From Tuctoria greenei (lineage: Eukaryota > Streptophyta > Magnoliopsida > Poales > Poaceae): a stretch of 64,000 bases of DNA. Shown piece after piece: positions 22,292 to 31,901 of the stretch. The stretch spans positions 126,631,498 through 126,695,497 of the forward strand of contig JAYESD010000008.1 of NCBI GenBank assembly GCA_036927565.1, in the 5' to 3' direction. The translations under genes were made by a program, and so were the position numbers. The notes under the pieces are model-generated. The model saw only the letters and a program-made list of their open reading frames with translations, was not told the DNA's origin and did not search any database. Numbering within the stretch: the stretch's first letter is position 1; each line of letters begins with the position of its first letter.

Positions 22292-22760
22292 TCAAACCGT
22301 GAGCTGGTGACTTACTCCTTTTCTACTAAATGCTTCGGCCACGACATTAGCCTTCCCCGGGTGATAATTGATTCCCACATCATAATCCTTGACGAGCTCC
22401 AACCATCTTTGTTGCCTCAAATTCAGGTCCGTTTGCGTGAATATGTACTTGAGACTCTTGTGGTCCGTATAAATTTCACACCTATGACCACGAATGTAAT
22501 GTCTCCAAATCTTCAAGGCATGTACCACGGCTGCAAGTTCGAGATCATGCGTTGGATAATTCTGCGCATGTTTCTTCAATTGTCTTGATGCATAGGCTAC
22601 CACTTGACCTTCTTGCATCAGCACAAATCCAAGTCCCTTCCTTGAGGCGTCACAATAGATATCAAAACTTTTGCTCACATCCGGTAATATCAAGATTGGG
22701 GCTGTAGTTAGCCTCTTCTTCAACTCCTCAAAGCTGTTTTGACAAGCTTGAGTCCATCAG
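22292..22760 (-). pseudogene. Gypsy A RNase H
   Basis: FDIYCDASRKGLGFVLMQEG carries the first catalytic Asp. HDLELAAVVHALKIWRHY carries the Glu. CEIYTDHKSLKYIFTQ carries the next Asp. The end is GINYHPGKANVVAEAFSRKG. The domain looks complete, with a short open frame of 143 residues. The linker to the zinc finger (22091-22291) is decayed. Confidence 0.9.
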
Positions 22761-23700
22761 AAAGATTTCCCCTAAATTAGCAATTCTGTCATGGGCTTGA
22801 CTATCTTGGAAAAGTCCTTTATGAATCAACGGTAATATCCAACCATCCTAAGAAAGATTTTTATTTCCTTGACATTCTGCGGCAGTTCCCATTTCAACAC
22901 ATCTCTCACTTTTCCTTGGTCAACTGATAATGCTCCTCCTAAGATGATATGACCCAAAAATGACACTTCCTTAACCAAAACCGACACATGTTGAACTTAG
23001 CATACAATTGATGCTCCCTCAATTTCTGCAACGTGAGCCTCAAGTGTTCCTCATGTTCCTCCTTGTTCCACGAGTAGATTATAATGTCATCAATGAACAC
23101 CACAACAAATTTGTCAAAATACTCCATGAAGACCTTATTCATGAGGTACATTAAATAGGCAGGTGCATTTGTCAATCCAAAGGACATCACAGTGTACTCA
23201 TAAGATCCATACCGCGCCCAAAAAGCTGTTTTGGGTATATCCGACGGTTTATCTTCATTTGGAAGTAGCCTGACCTCAAATCAATCTTGGAGAAAACACA
23301 AGCGGCCTTCATTTGGTCAAACAAATCCTCGATTTGGGGCAGTGTATAATAATTCTTGATTGTCACCTCGTTGAGAGCTCGGTAATCCACACACATCCTT
23401 TGGGATCCATCCTTCTTGTCCACAAAAAGTACAGGCGCTCCCCAAGGTGAAGAGCTTGGGCGAATAAAACCCTTCTCTAGCTGCTCTTGAATTCGCTTCT
23501 TGTGCTCCGCTAACTCCTTAGTAGGCATCCTATATGTCCTCTTAGCTATAGGTGCAGTTCTAGGTATTAACTCAATAACAAATTCTATATCTTGATTAGG
23601 TGGCATACCTGGCAACTCGTCCGGAAACACATCCAAGAATTCACACACCACTGGAATCTCCTCAATTGCGGCACCGTCCATGTGATTCAGCTCCAAATGC
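22761..23700 (-). pseudogene. Gypsy A reverse transcriptase
   Basis: Motifs in order: KGFIRPSSSPWGAPVLFVDK, MCVDYRALNEVTIKN, FSKIDLRSGYFQMKI, then a frameshift near 23210 and MMSFGLTNAPAYLMYLMNKV and VVFIDDIIIYS. The catalytic FIDD motif is at about 23086-23097. The thumb and connection toward RNase H (22761-22938) are in a further frame. It would copy element RNA primed by tRNA-Met; it cannot be made as one protein here. Confidence 0.92.
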
Positions 23701-24122
23701 TCTGGTGCATATTTAGATGCTTCAAATTCTATGGTGATCCCTTCCTCATTGGTCAACTTCACCGTCTTTGTCGCACATTCAATGACTCCATTGTGCTTCC
23801 TCAACAACTCCATACCAAGTATAATGTCCAATCCTTGAGAATCCAAGACAATGTGGTTGGCAAAGAAGTCTACCCCCCTTATTTTAAGGCTTACTTTTGG
23901 ACATACTATATTTGTCCTCATCTTTCCTCCAGGAGATTTAACTAACAAAGTATACTTCATATGAGATATAGGCAAACTATACTTTGCAACATACTTCGAT
24001 GTAATGAATGAATGCGATGCTCCAGAATCAAATAACATAGTCGTCGGGTTGGAGTTTGCGAGAAACATACCAATGACCATGTCATCTGCTTGTTGCGCTT
24101 CCTCCATAGAGACATGGTTCAC
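23700..24122 (-). pseudogene. Gypsy A aspartic protease
   Basis: MLFDSGASHSFITSKYVAKY has an intact D-S-G-A catalytic motif at about 24029. It is followed by FFANHIVLDSQGLDIILGME, the flap and C-terminal sheet of a retropepsin. It is read through in frame into RT (the frame runs to 23187). It processes the gag-pol polyprotein. Confidence 0.9.
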
Positions 24123-24124
24123 GT

Positions 24125-25290
24125 TGCCACGTACTAGGTTTTGCTGTCCACGGTTCTCTTGTGGTTGTCCTCCATTGAGTCTTGGGTTCTGTCTTGGCGC
24201 ATTGCTTCCTTGACCAAGGCTTAACTTAGGACATGGAGATGCAAAATTTCCTGCTTCTCCACATGTATAGCAGTTCTTAGCTACACCAGACGGACAAGAT
24301 TCTACACATTTGCATCGGGAAAATTGGCATGAGGTGCATAAGACTTTGGAGGCCTAGGTTCTTGCATGACGGTGTGTTCTTGCACAAACTGAGGCTGAGC
24401 TGGACGAGGTTGATAAGCAGGGCGTTGAGCAGGCAAGGGGTTCTGTAATATGGCGCATTGGGTGGTGCAAAGCGAGGGCGCACATTGCTTCCTTGTTGCT
24501 GTCTTTGATATGGTGCCTTCCTCTTAATTTCTAGCTCCATCTCACGAACCTTGTTCTCAACAACAATTGCCTTGTCCACTAGCTTCTGGAAGTTTGCATA
24601 ATCACAGTTGAGCAATTGTACCTGGATCTCATTGTTCAAGCCTCTCATGAACAAGTATTGCTTCCGGCTGTCCCGACCGACATCCTCAGGGGCGTAACTT
24701 TAAAGTTGAGTGAACTTATTGAGATATTCACTCACACTTTACTTTCTTTGCCTCAAGTTCTCTAATTCTTGTCTCTTTAGGATTGTAACACCTTACGGCA
24801 CATGATGAGAATGGAAGCTCTCCTTGAATTCAGCCCAAGTAATCCTCACATGGTTCTCATGGGTGTTGCATAAAGAATCCCACCAATCCGCAGCTGCTCC
24901 AACTAGTTGATGAGAAGCAAATAGAACTTTCTCCCGATCGCTGTATTGAACAATGGCTAGCTTCTTCTCTACGGATTTGAGCCAATCATCAGCATCCATA
25001 GGGTCGGTGGCTTGAGCAAAGGTTGGTGGCCTAGTCCTCATGAACTCTCCCAACCTGTTATGAGGCGGTGGGGGTGGCGGCAGTGGAGGCATGTGGGGTT
25101 GGTTGTTGTTGAAGCATACAGTTGTCCCATAGTCTGTATCATGGTCTGCATGAGCTGGTTTTGCATAGCCAATAGCTGCTCAAGATTGAAAGCTCCCTGA
25201 GCAGGTCCTTGTCCATTGTTGTTCTGTGGTGCTCCATTGTTCTCCTCCTCATCATTGTCATCCCTCTGGTTGTGAGTCCACACCATCTGA
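24125..25290 (-). pseudogene. Gypsy A gag
   Basis: Starts near 25286 with an acidic/Asn-rich head (MVWTHNQRDDNDEEENNGAP), then a Gln/Met-rich stretch. A Pro run leads into RLGEFMRTRPPTFAQATDPM, DADDWLKSVEKKLAIVQYSD and AADWWDSLCNTHEN, the Ty3-type capsid domain. Frames change near 25090, 24780 and 24300. The zinc knuckle at about 24215-24280 reads CYTCGEAGNFASPC. The His of CCHC is Asn, whereas gypsy B retains His. Confidence 0.9.
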
Positions 25291-25537
25291 AGAAAAGCAA
25301 GAGAGAAGAATTTAGAAGACGTCCCCAACTATATGCATCAGGTGATATGAAATTAAGCAACTAACTATACAATCCTATATGGACATGGCAATGCTAAGGC
25401 ATCCCAAAATCCTCTACTAAGCACACAAGCAACATATATAGCAAACAACACACCAAACAAACCACAACGTTTCCCGAGTGTTCCTATGTGCTCTAAAGTG
25501 TCCATTCTATCTAGGTTGCATCCTACGGTCAACCTGT

Positions 25538-25550
25538 GACTCTGATACCA
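25538..25550 (-). promoter_or_regulatory. Primer binding site of gypsy A
   Basis: Minus strand TGGTATCAGAGTC, a one-base variant of the initiator tRNA-Met site TGGTATCAGAGCC seen in gypsy B, sits 3 bp inside the 5' LTR. Confidence 0.9.
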
Positions 25551-25553
25551 ATT

Positions 25554-28442
25554 TGTGACACCCGATTTTGAAAAATGAACCAAGTGCAGTATATGTATGC
25601 CCATAATGTTTAACACACATGAACAAGTGACTCACAAATGAAAAACAGATAATTACCACAGCTCAAATTATTTAAGAAGTACTTTTATTACAATATTCAG
25701 ATAATACTCAATTACAACTATAATGATCATTATTAATAGTTCTGAACTAACGCAGCGGAAATAATCCAAATTGATCAAACTAAGCAAAAAGGGTAGCGTG
25801 GCTCCAAGCAACACCACGGGTAAAGCTGACGGCAACACACAGCCTAGAACTCCTCATTAACGTCGTGATACTCCCAATGCTGACCTGCAACTATTGGTGG
25901 GGGAATTGCAAGGGTGAGTACATATCGTACTCAGCAAGTGTGGGAAATATGACATGTAGCTAATACAAGTGACGACAATAATAAAGACTAAGTGCTGAAA
26001 GGTACACTAAAACATTTGAAGAGTAGTATATTATATGTACGTGAAGTAAACCCATCGTATACCACAATGATTATCATAGTATAAGTCCATATTCCATATC
26101 CATCACCATTATACCAGATTTCACCATTACCATTAACTATATCCAATACCATAATTCAATGCACAATCAGCCATAACCATATTATCAACCATAACCAGTA
26201 CCAAACCATCCCAATACCAAAACATAACCAAACCATCCCAAATCACAAGTTTCCCTCTAATCATGTGAGGGTCTAGGTTGCTCATGACCGGGAGCACGAC
26301 TATCATGATAGTTTTTAAGACTCTGCATAGTTTGTACCGCATTACCCACGAGATTGTGATTTTATCACCTTTCGATGACTAAGAACCTCCCTTATGCATG
26401 TGACTCGTTGGTCACATCACACACTTCTATTGGTGTGTGGCCAAGAGATCACAAAATAGCCTTTACAAAGGGACTACTATCATGTACAGACCCAATGAGG
26501 TTTCACCGGTGGCGATGCCTCCAACTGATCACATCTTCAACCAAGGGCCCCCACTTGTGCCATTCGGATCCCAGGGAGTCCTGCCACGAATCCAAACCCA
26601 ATCCGACTCCCCTTGCCCGGTGCGCCAAATGATCCACGCAATACTAGCATTTACCCTAATTAATCAGCTATGACGCACCCATACTTGGCCTCGTGGTGGC
26701 ACTGTAAATCCTGGATGGTCGCTCCACGAACTAGTCCTTAGATCTAAAGCAAGTGAAACCACCATAAAATCCAACCCATCAACATACAATGCTTGCTTAG
26801 ATCACCCATTACCATGTTACCATTCACCGTGTTCATCAGTGTACATTATCCATCATCTCAATAATCTATAATTAAGTAACTTGGTTGTTCTCCCATCCTA
26901 ATTAATTTGAGCGAGGCCAAAAGGTAAAGGCCCTTCCCGATTCTCTACAATGTATCCCAAGCGACAAGGGTGGTCAACAAGTCCAGTAAACTTCCTATCA
27001 TAGGAGTCCCATCAAATTGACACAAGCATGCAATTTTGCAAACAAAACATTTAATAAAAAACGAGATCAATAAGGATAGTTGCCTTGCTCTTGGGCTTGA
27101 TTGGGATCAAAGACTTCAAAGTGCTGGTGCTGGAGGTCATCTGCAGCACCCTCTAGCGCAAATCCATGTAATCCATGCACGAACATACAAGACAAGAATC
27201 ACAATCAATAGATGCTCATATGTTACTCAATATGACTTGACATGCATGATTCATTCAAATGCGAAGTGAAACAAGTTAATGAGTTACTATTAATGTTTAC
27301 TAATAATTTACAATAGTTATTAACAAGTTTTAATAGGTTCAAGTTGATTCAGTTAAATTCAGAATTAATTTAATAGTAGTTAGATCTAGAGGTCAGACAA
27401 GTCTGTTGTAGGGTCGCACTAGTTCGCCCTACTCAGAACCAGCGAGCTAAGGTTTTCTAGATCGACGTGAATTTGGAGCAACATGTGAGAAAGCGAAAGT
27501 AGAAGGTATACTAGGTGTTTAGAACTCCAAAGAATCAAGAGTTTTTGAGGCAACACTTGGACCTTGATGATTTAGGGTTGAACAAGAAACTTGAAGGTGA
27601 CTTCTTGATGAAGAACGAAAACTTGACGGAGATCTTGATCACTTGATCCGATTTTATTTCCTCCTCTTCTTCTTCTTGCTCTAGATCTCCTTCTCCTCCT
27701 TGGTGGCAGCCCCCACGAACTAGGGTTTGGGTGTGTTTCGAAAGTGGTAAAGAGATGTAAAGTTGAGGTGTGGTGTGCTTTATATAGAGGGCGAGGATTA
27801 GGGATTGATGGAGGTCGGTTTTAGAGAGGGTGGAGGCCAGTGTGGGGTCCCACATGGGCTGCAAAAGGGTTAGACACGCCGTCCTTAGGCCCTACTTAAG
27901 GTAAAACCCAAAAACACGTCGTGGAACAAAAGATCAACTCACAATCGCGATCACCGGACAAGTCCGCACTAGGCCGGACTAGTCCGATCACTAGTCAGAT
28001 AGAATCGGATAAGTCCGGACTATATCGGAGAACTCTGAACTTAGTCAGAAGAAAAATAGATGAGTCTGACCAAAATCGGACAAGTCCGATTTTAGTCAAA
28101 GAGGAACATGGACAAGCCCGCTAGATATCGGACAAGTCTAGGGACTTGGCGAAATTTCAAGGAATCTGAATACCAAACTAGTCCACAATATACCGGACAA
28201 GTATGAAATCAGTACAGAGAGAAAAACGGACTAGTCCGCAGAAAAACAGACATGTCCGAAAACGGATTTAGAGAGGAATTTGGACTAGTCCGGGGCAAAT
28301 CGAACAAGTTCGCACTTCTCAGACTTTTTAAGCGCGGTTTTGGTTCTAATTCATTTTAAACTTATTTCTCTTTTCGAGGATTATTATTAAATATGTATAC
28401 GAACTTGTGCAATGCATGTTGCATGAAAATGAGGTTGTTACA
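25554..28442 (-). repeat. Gypsy A 5' LTR
   Basis: A 2.9-kb LTR; plus strand TGTGACACCCG...GAGGTTGTTACA, so sense is TGTAACAACC...CGGGTGTCACA. The TATA box on the minus strand is at 27778-27790 (CTCTATATAAAG). Upstream of it in sense, at 27950-28315, is an array of about 12-14 CGGACAAGTCCG/CGGACTAGTCCG modules; a small pair lies downstream at 27393-27422. The right flank ATATA lies inside the Cassandra-like LTR. Confidence 0.92.
27778..27790 (-). promoter_or_regulatory. Gypsy A LTR TATA box
   Basis: Minus strand CCTCTATATAAAG aligns with CTATATAAAC in the gypsy B LTRs (32512-32521 plus, 51291-51300 minus). Likely core promoter. Confidence 0.65.
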
Positions 28443-28706
28443 ATATAGCTTGATGGTATGAGTTATTCTGTCAATCCTATTAAGCCTTTAGTCTGGATAT
28501 CACAATCCAGCCCTCTTAGAAGACCGACGTCCTCGTCGGTCAACTCCAAAGCCAGGAACGTCTCCTCTTGGCCACGTTCATATGTTCAGTACTGGAATAC
28601 ATACCATACCGTGTCCCTCCTAGAGGACCCACGCGTCATGCGTACGTATCCACGTCCCTGACCCGTACGTTACCGGGAAACCGCGAGGTTCGACTCTGAT
28701 ACCATT

Positions 28707-28988
28707 TGTAACACCCCAACCACTATAGGTCTTGCGATCATTACTTCTGGTAGCTCTCTAGGATCATAGACTGGCCCCACAGACCAACACTAGTCTTTTT
28801 CGCGCATTTTGTCCTCACTCGTGCGCACCCGGGAAAACTTCCCGGTCGGTCACCCATCCGTAATTTGCTCCGAGCTAAGCACGCTTGACCTCAGATTTTT
28901 TTGCAGGTGGGCTTCCGAAAAAGAAGGTGTACCTTGATAGTATGAGTAATTCTATCAATCCTATTAAGCCTTGAGTCCGGATATCACA
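28707..28988 (-). repeat. Cassandra-like 5' LTR
   Basis: 282 bp with TG/CA ends; it contains the 5S-like segment in the same sense as the element, as expected for the family. Its right flank is TCCAT. Confidence 0.85.
28837..28899 (-). ncRNA. 5S rRNA-derived segment in the Cassandra-like LTR
   Basis: On the minus strand AAGCGTGCTT followed by GGATGGGTGACC and CCGGGAAGT reproduces, in order and near-normal spacing, the internal promoter part of plant 5S rRNA (A-box side AAGCGTGCTT, C-box GGATGGGTGACC, then TGGGAAGT). The 5' third of 5S rRNA is not evident and the 3' end diverges. This is a retroelement-borne Pol III promoter relic, not a 5S gene. Confidence 0.85.
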
Positions 28989-29690
28989 TCCATCTCCACC
29001 ATGCTTGAAGACATCTCCATGATCATAAAATATGCTAATACAACTAATACATACCAAATAAATTACATGAGAGATCAGCATCATAGGTCGACACACAGGT
29101 TGTTATACAATTATGTGACAACCTCAACCCGGTTGTGTCAAATTTGCAACACGCAGTTTGCATGAATATTACACACAAATCGTCACATCACATTAAGGCC
29201 ATACCATTCACATCATTCCCTACAAAAATAAGTTAAGCGTAGAACGTTTTCTAGCACGAAATGATATCATATAATCGCTATAGCAAACAGCAAACGAAAT
29301 TACATAGATCGTATCTATGAAATCACTATGTAAATCTCATCGGATTGATCAAATCAACCTGAATCCGAGCCATTCAGAATGCCTCAATTTTCAATGTGAT
29401 TGGTTATTTATGAGTAAATCGCGACTCATGACAACGGTCTGTTGGCTCAATCTGTTAGCTATGTACGCGATTAGTCCCGATGGTGATTCCAGCCGGTAGG
29501 GAGAGGTTGCACACACAGCAGAGAAGGAGCACGAACTAACCCTTTAGTCATATACGATTGCAATCTACTCTAACCAATTCCAAACCCCAAAAATTGTGTG
29601 ATAATATTCATCGTATGAACATGTATGCAGTAGATCCCATCTACTAACAAGATCCAAACCAAAAACTATGCAAGTCGGCTCTGATACCAC
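28989..29690. other. Non-coding stretch, probable internal region of an unclassified LTR element
   Basis: No ORF or domain. It ends with a tRNA-Met PBS (29677-29689) beside an LTR start at 29691, so it is best read as the internal DNA of a minus-sense LTR element into which the Cassandra-like element inserted. It could instead be unrelated host DNA for most of its length. Confidence 0.5.
29677..29689 (-). promoter_or_regulatory. Primer binding site of the unclassified LTR element
   Basis: Minus strand TGGTATCAGAGCC, one base from the LTR start TGTTGGAAAA. Confidence 0.85.
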
Positions 29691-29730
29691 TGTTGGAAAA
29701 ACTGCAGTACGCTACTCTAGCAATTCTACT
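29691..29730 (-). repeat. Unclassified LTR element, LTR part 1 (split)
   Basis: Begins TGTTGGAAAA next to the PBS and is cut after 40 bp by gypsy B. It continues at 51913, where the LTR closes with TATCCAACA at 52290. Flanking CTACT (29726-29730) and CTACC (51913-51917) form the gypsy B target duplication. Confidence 0.82.
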
Positions 29731-31178
29731 TGTGACATCCGATTCTGAAAATGAACCAAGTGAATGCATATGTGTGCTCAGGACGTTCAACACACATACA
29801 CGAGTGCATTCACAAAGGATATACATAAAATTACCACATCACAAGATTCATTAAGCACTTTTATTACAGAATTTAGAATATCCTCAAATACAAGCTCTAA
29901 TGGATATGAATGACAAGTTTGAACTAATGCAGCTGAAATAAACTAATTAAAGCAACTATGCAGCTAAGCAAATAGGGTAGCGCAGCTCCAATCAAGACCA
30001 CAGGCAAGCTGACGGCAGACACAGCCTAGAACTCCACATTATCATCGTTATACTCCCAATTCTGACTTGCAACTGTTGGTGGGGAAATTGCAAGGGTGAG
30101 TTCATGTCATACTCAGCAAGTGTGGAAAGTATGACATGTAGCTAATTCAAATGATGAATATAATAAAGGCTAAGTACTAAAAAGTACGTTAAAACACTTG
30201 AAAAGCAGTTTATTATATGTATATGAAGTAAACTCATCATAAACCATGTAGTTATTATAACACCAGTCCATATTCAACATTCATTACCATTATTTCAGAT
30301 TATTACCATCACCATTAACCATATCCAATACCAAAATTCAATCCATAACCAGCCATAACCATATCCTCAATCATAACCAGTATCAAACCATCCCAATACC
30401 AAAACCCCTCTAATCATCTAGGTCATTCATGTGCTCTTAACCGGGAGCATGGCTATCATGATAGTTCTATACTCTGTAGAGTTTGCACCGCTTTACCCAC
30501 GTGTTTGTGATTTCATCACTCGTCGATGATTAAAGAAAACCTTGATTATGCCAAAACACTACCATAGGTGTATAGCCTAGAGATCACAAAATAGCCTTTA
30601 CAAAGGAACTACTAGCATGTACGAACCCACTGAGGTTTCCCCGTGGCGATGTCTCCAACTAAGCACGTCTTCAACCAAGGGCCCCCTCTTGTGCCATTCG
30701 TATCTCAAGGAGTCCCGCCTCAATTCCAATCCCAATCCAACTCCCCTTCCCCGGTGCTTCAAATGATCCATGCAAAACTAGTAATACCCTAATTAATTAG
30801 CTACGCCGCACCCATACTTGGCCTCGTGGTGGAACTGTAGTCCTGGCATATTCTCTCATGAACCGGTCCTTAGATCTAAAGCAAGCAACCACCATAACAT
30901 CCAACCCATCCACATACCAGGCTTCATTAGATCCCCCATTACCATATCATATTCACCAGTTCATATTAACCATAATCTCATTCATGCATAAGTAAATGGT
31001 ATAGTTGTTCTACCATCCCAATTAATTAGGTGAAGCAAAAAGGTAAAAGCCCTTCCCGACTCTCTACCATATATTCCAGGTGACAAGGGTGGTTAAAAAA
31101 AGCTAGTAAACTTCCTATCATTGGATTCCCATCAAATTGACACAAGCATGCAGTTTTGAAAACAAAACATTTATTGTC
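29731..31178 (-). repeat. Gypsy B outer LTR fragment (left, minus-sense)
   Basis: Starts TGTGACATCCG and follows the gypsy A LTR (25554 onward) for about 1.45 kb. It breaks at about 31178 (TTTATTGTCGAAA), where plus-strand integrase begins. In the intact LTR the same point is near 33262 on the opposite strand. With 50968-51912 it accounts for all of one minus-sense LTR except about 417 bp. Confidence 0.88.
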
Positions 31179-31179
31179 G

Positions 31180-31887
31180 AAAAAGCTTGCCATGTGCGGA
31201 ATTCTCATATAACAGAAGTTACCAGACAAGCTTGAAAATGTCACCCTATGAAGCACGATATGGGAGGAAGTGTAGGACACCTTTGTTCTGGAATGAGACG
31301 GGAGAAAATCAAGTATTTGGACCTGATATGTTGCAAGAAGATGAAAAACAAGTTCAGATTATTCGCGAGAACTTGAGGGTTGCTCAATCACGGCAAAAAG
31401 GCTATGCGAACAATAGAAGAAGGAAACTAGCCTTGAAGTGGGAGATTTTGTTTATCTCAAGGTGTCACCAATGAGAGGTCATAGGAGGTTTAATATAAGA
31501 GGCAAGCTAGCACCTCAATACAATGGGCCATTCAAGATTTTGGACAAAAGAGGAGAAGTAGCATATAAACTGCAGATGCCACCTCATCCTTCAGATGTTC
31601 ATGATATCTTTCATGTTTCCAAGCTATAGAAGTGCTTGAGTGTGCCAGAAGAACAAGTGCCAATGGAAGCATTGGAACTAGAGGCAGATTTGACTTATGC
31701 CGGGCAACCGGCCAAAATCTTGGAAACCAAGGAGAGGTTCACAAGAAACAAGGTGATTCGATGGTCTAAGGTGCAATGGAAGCATCACACTGAATAAGAG
31801 GCAACTTGGGAGCTGGAGGATTAACTCAAGAAGGATTTTCCCTATCTTATCTCTTCCGCGTCGAACCTCGAGGGCGAGATTCATTTT
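31180..31887 (+). pseudogene. Gypsy B integrase C-terminal part and chromodomain (5' truncated)
   Basis: Begins mid-integrase (EFSYNRSYQTSLKMSPYEAR, GRKCRTPLFWNETGENQVFG), then the GPFKILDKRGEVAYKL and VHDIFHVSKL region. After a stop comes LEADLTYAGQPAKILETKE, KVIRWSKVQWKHHTE, EATWELED and KKDFPYLI. This last block has the Trp/acidic pattern of a Tekay-type chromodomain. Stops lie at 31627 (TAG), about 31795 (TAA, in place of Glu) and 31822 (TAA). In active elements the chromodomain steers integration to heterochromatin. Confidence 0.85.
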
Positions 31888-31901
31888 AAGGGGGGTAGGT
31901 T
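31888..31901 (+). promoter_or_regulatory. Polypurine tract of gypsy B
   Basis: TAAGGGGGGTAGGT directly before the LTR start TGTAACACTC. Identical tracts occur at 43388-43401 and 50845-50858. Confidence 0.85.

Larger units (their letters stand above)
20937..25553 (-). mobile_element. Gypsy A internal region (chromovirus-like Ty3/gypsy)
   Basis: Minus-sense order from the right: PBS, gag, protease, RT, RNase H, H2C2 zinc finger, integrase. RT before integrase marks Ty3/gypsy. The integrase and linker wording and the about 2.9-kb LTRs fit the Tekay/Del chromovirus group. The chromodomain end is deleted here but present in gypsy B. Multiple stops and frameshifts; inactive. Confidence 0.9.
28443..28988 (-). 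mobile_element. Cassandra-like TRIM with a 5S rRNA-derived module (left LTR truncated)
   Basis: Right LTR at 28707-28988 (282 bp; TGTAACACCCCAACC...GGATATCACA). The end of the left LTR is at 28443-28504, sharing TCAATCCTATTAAGCCTT with 28957-28974. The internal region is only about 200 bp, with a tRNA-Met PBS (minus TGGTATCAGAG at 28693-28703) and no ORF. A short LTR containing 5S-like sequence plus this PBS is the definition of Cassandra. The rest of the left LTR must lie beyond gypsy A, outside the window. Confidence 0.85.

Noticed and set aside
28837..28899. Functional 5S rRNA gene
   Set aside because: Only the middle/3' promoter part is recognisable, the 5' third is missing, and it lies in a TRIM LTR with PBS and TG/CA ends.
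28989..29690. Possible host gene or promoter between two transposons
   Set aside because: No coding potential; it ends in a PBS and LTR start, so internal retroelement DNA is the simpler reading.
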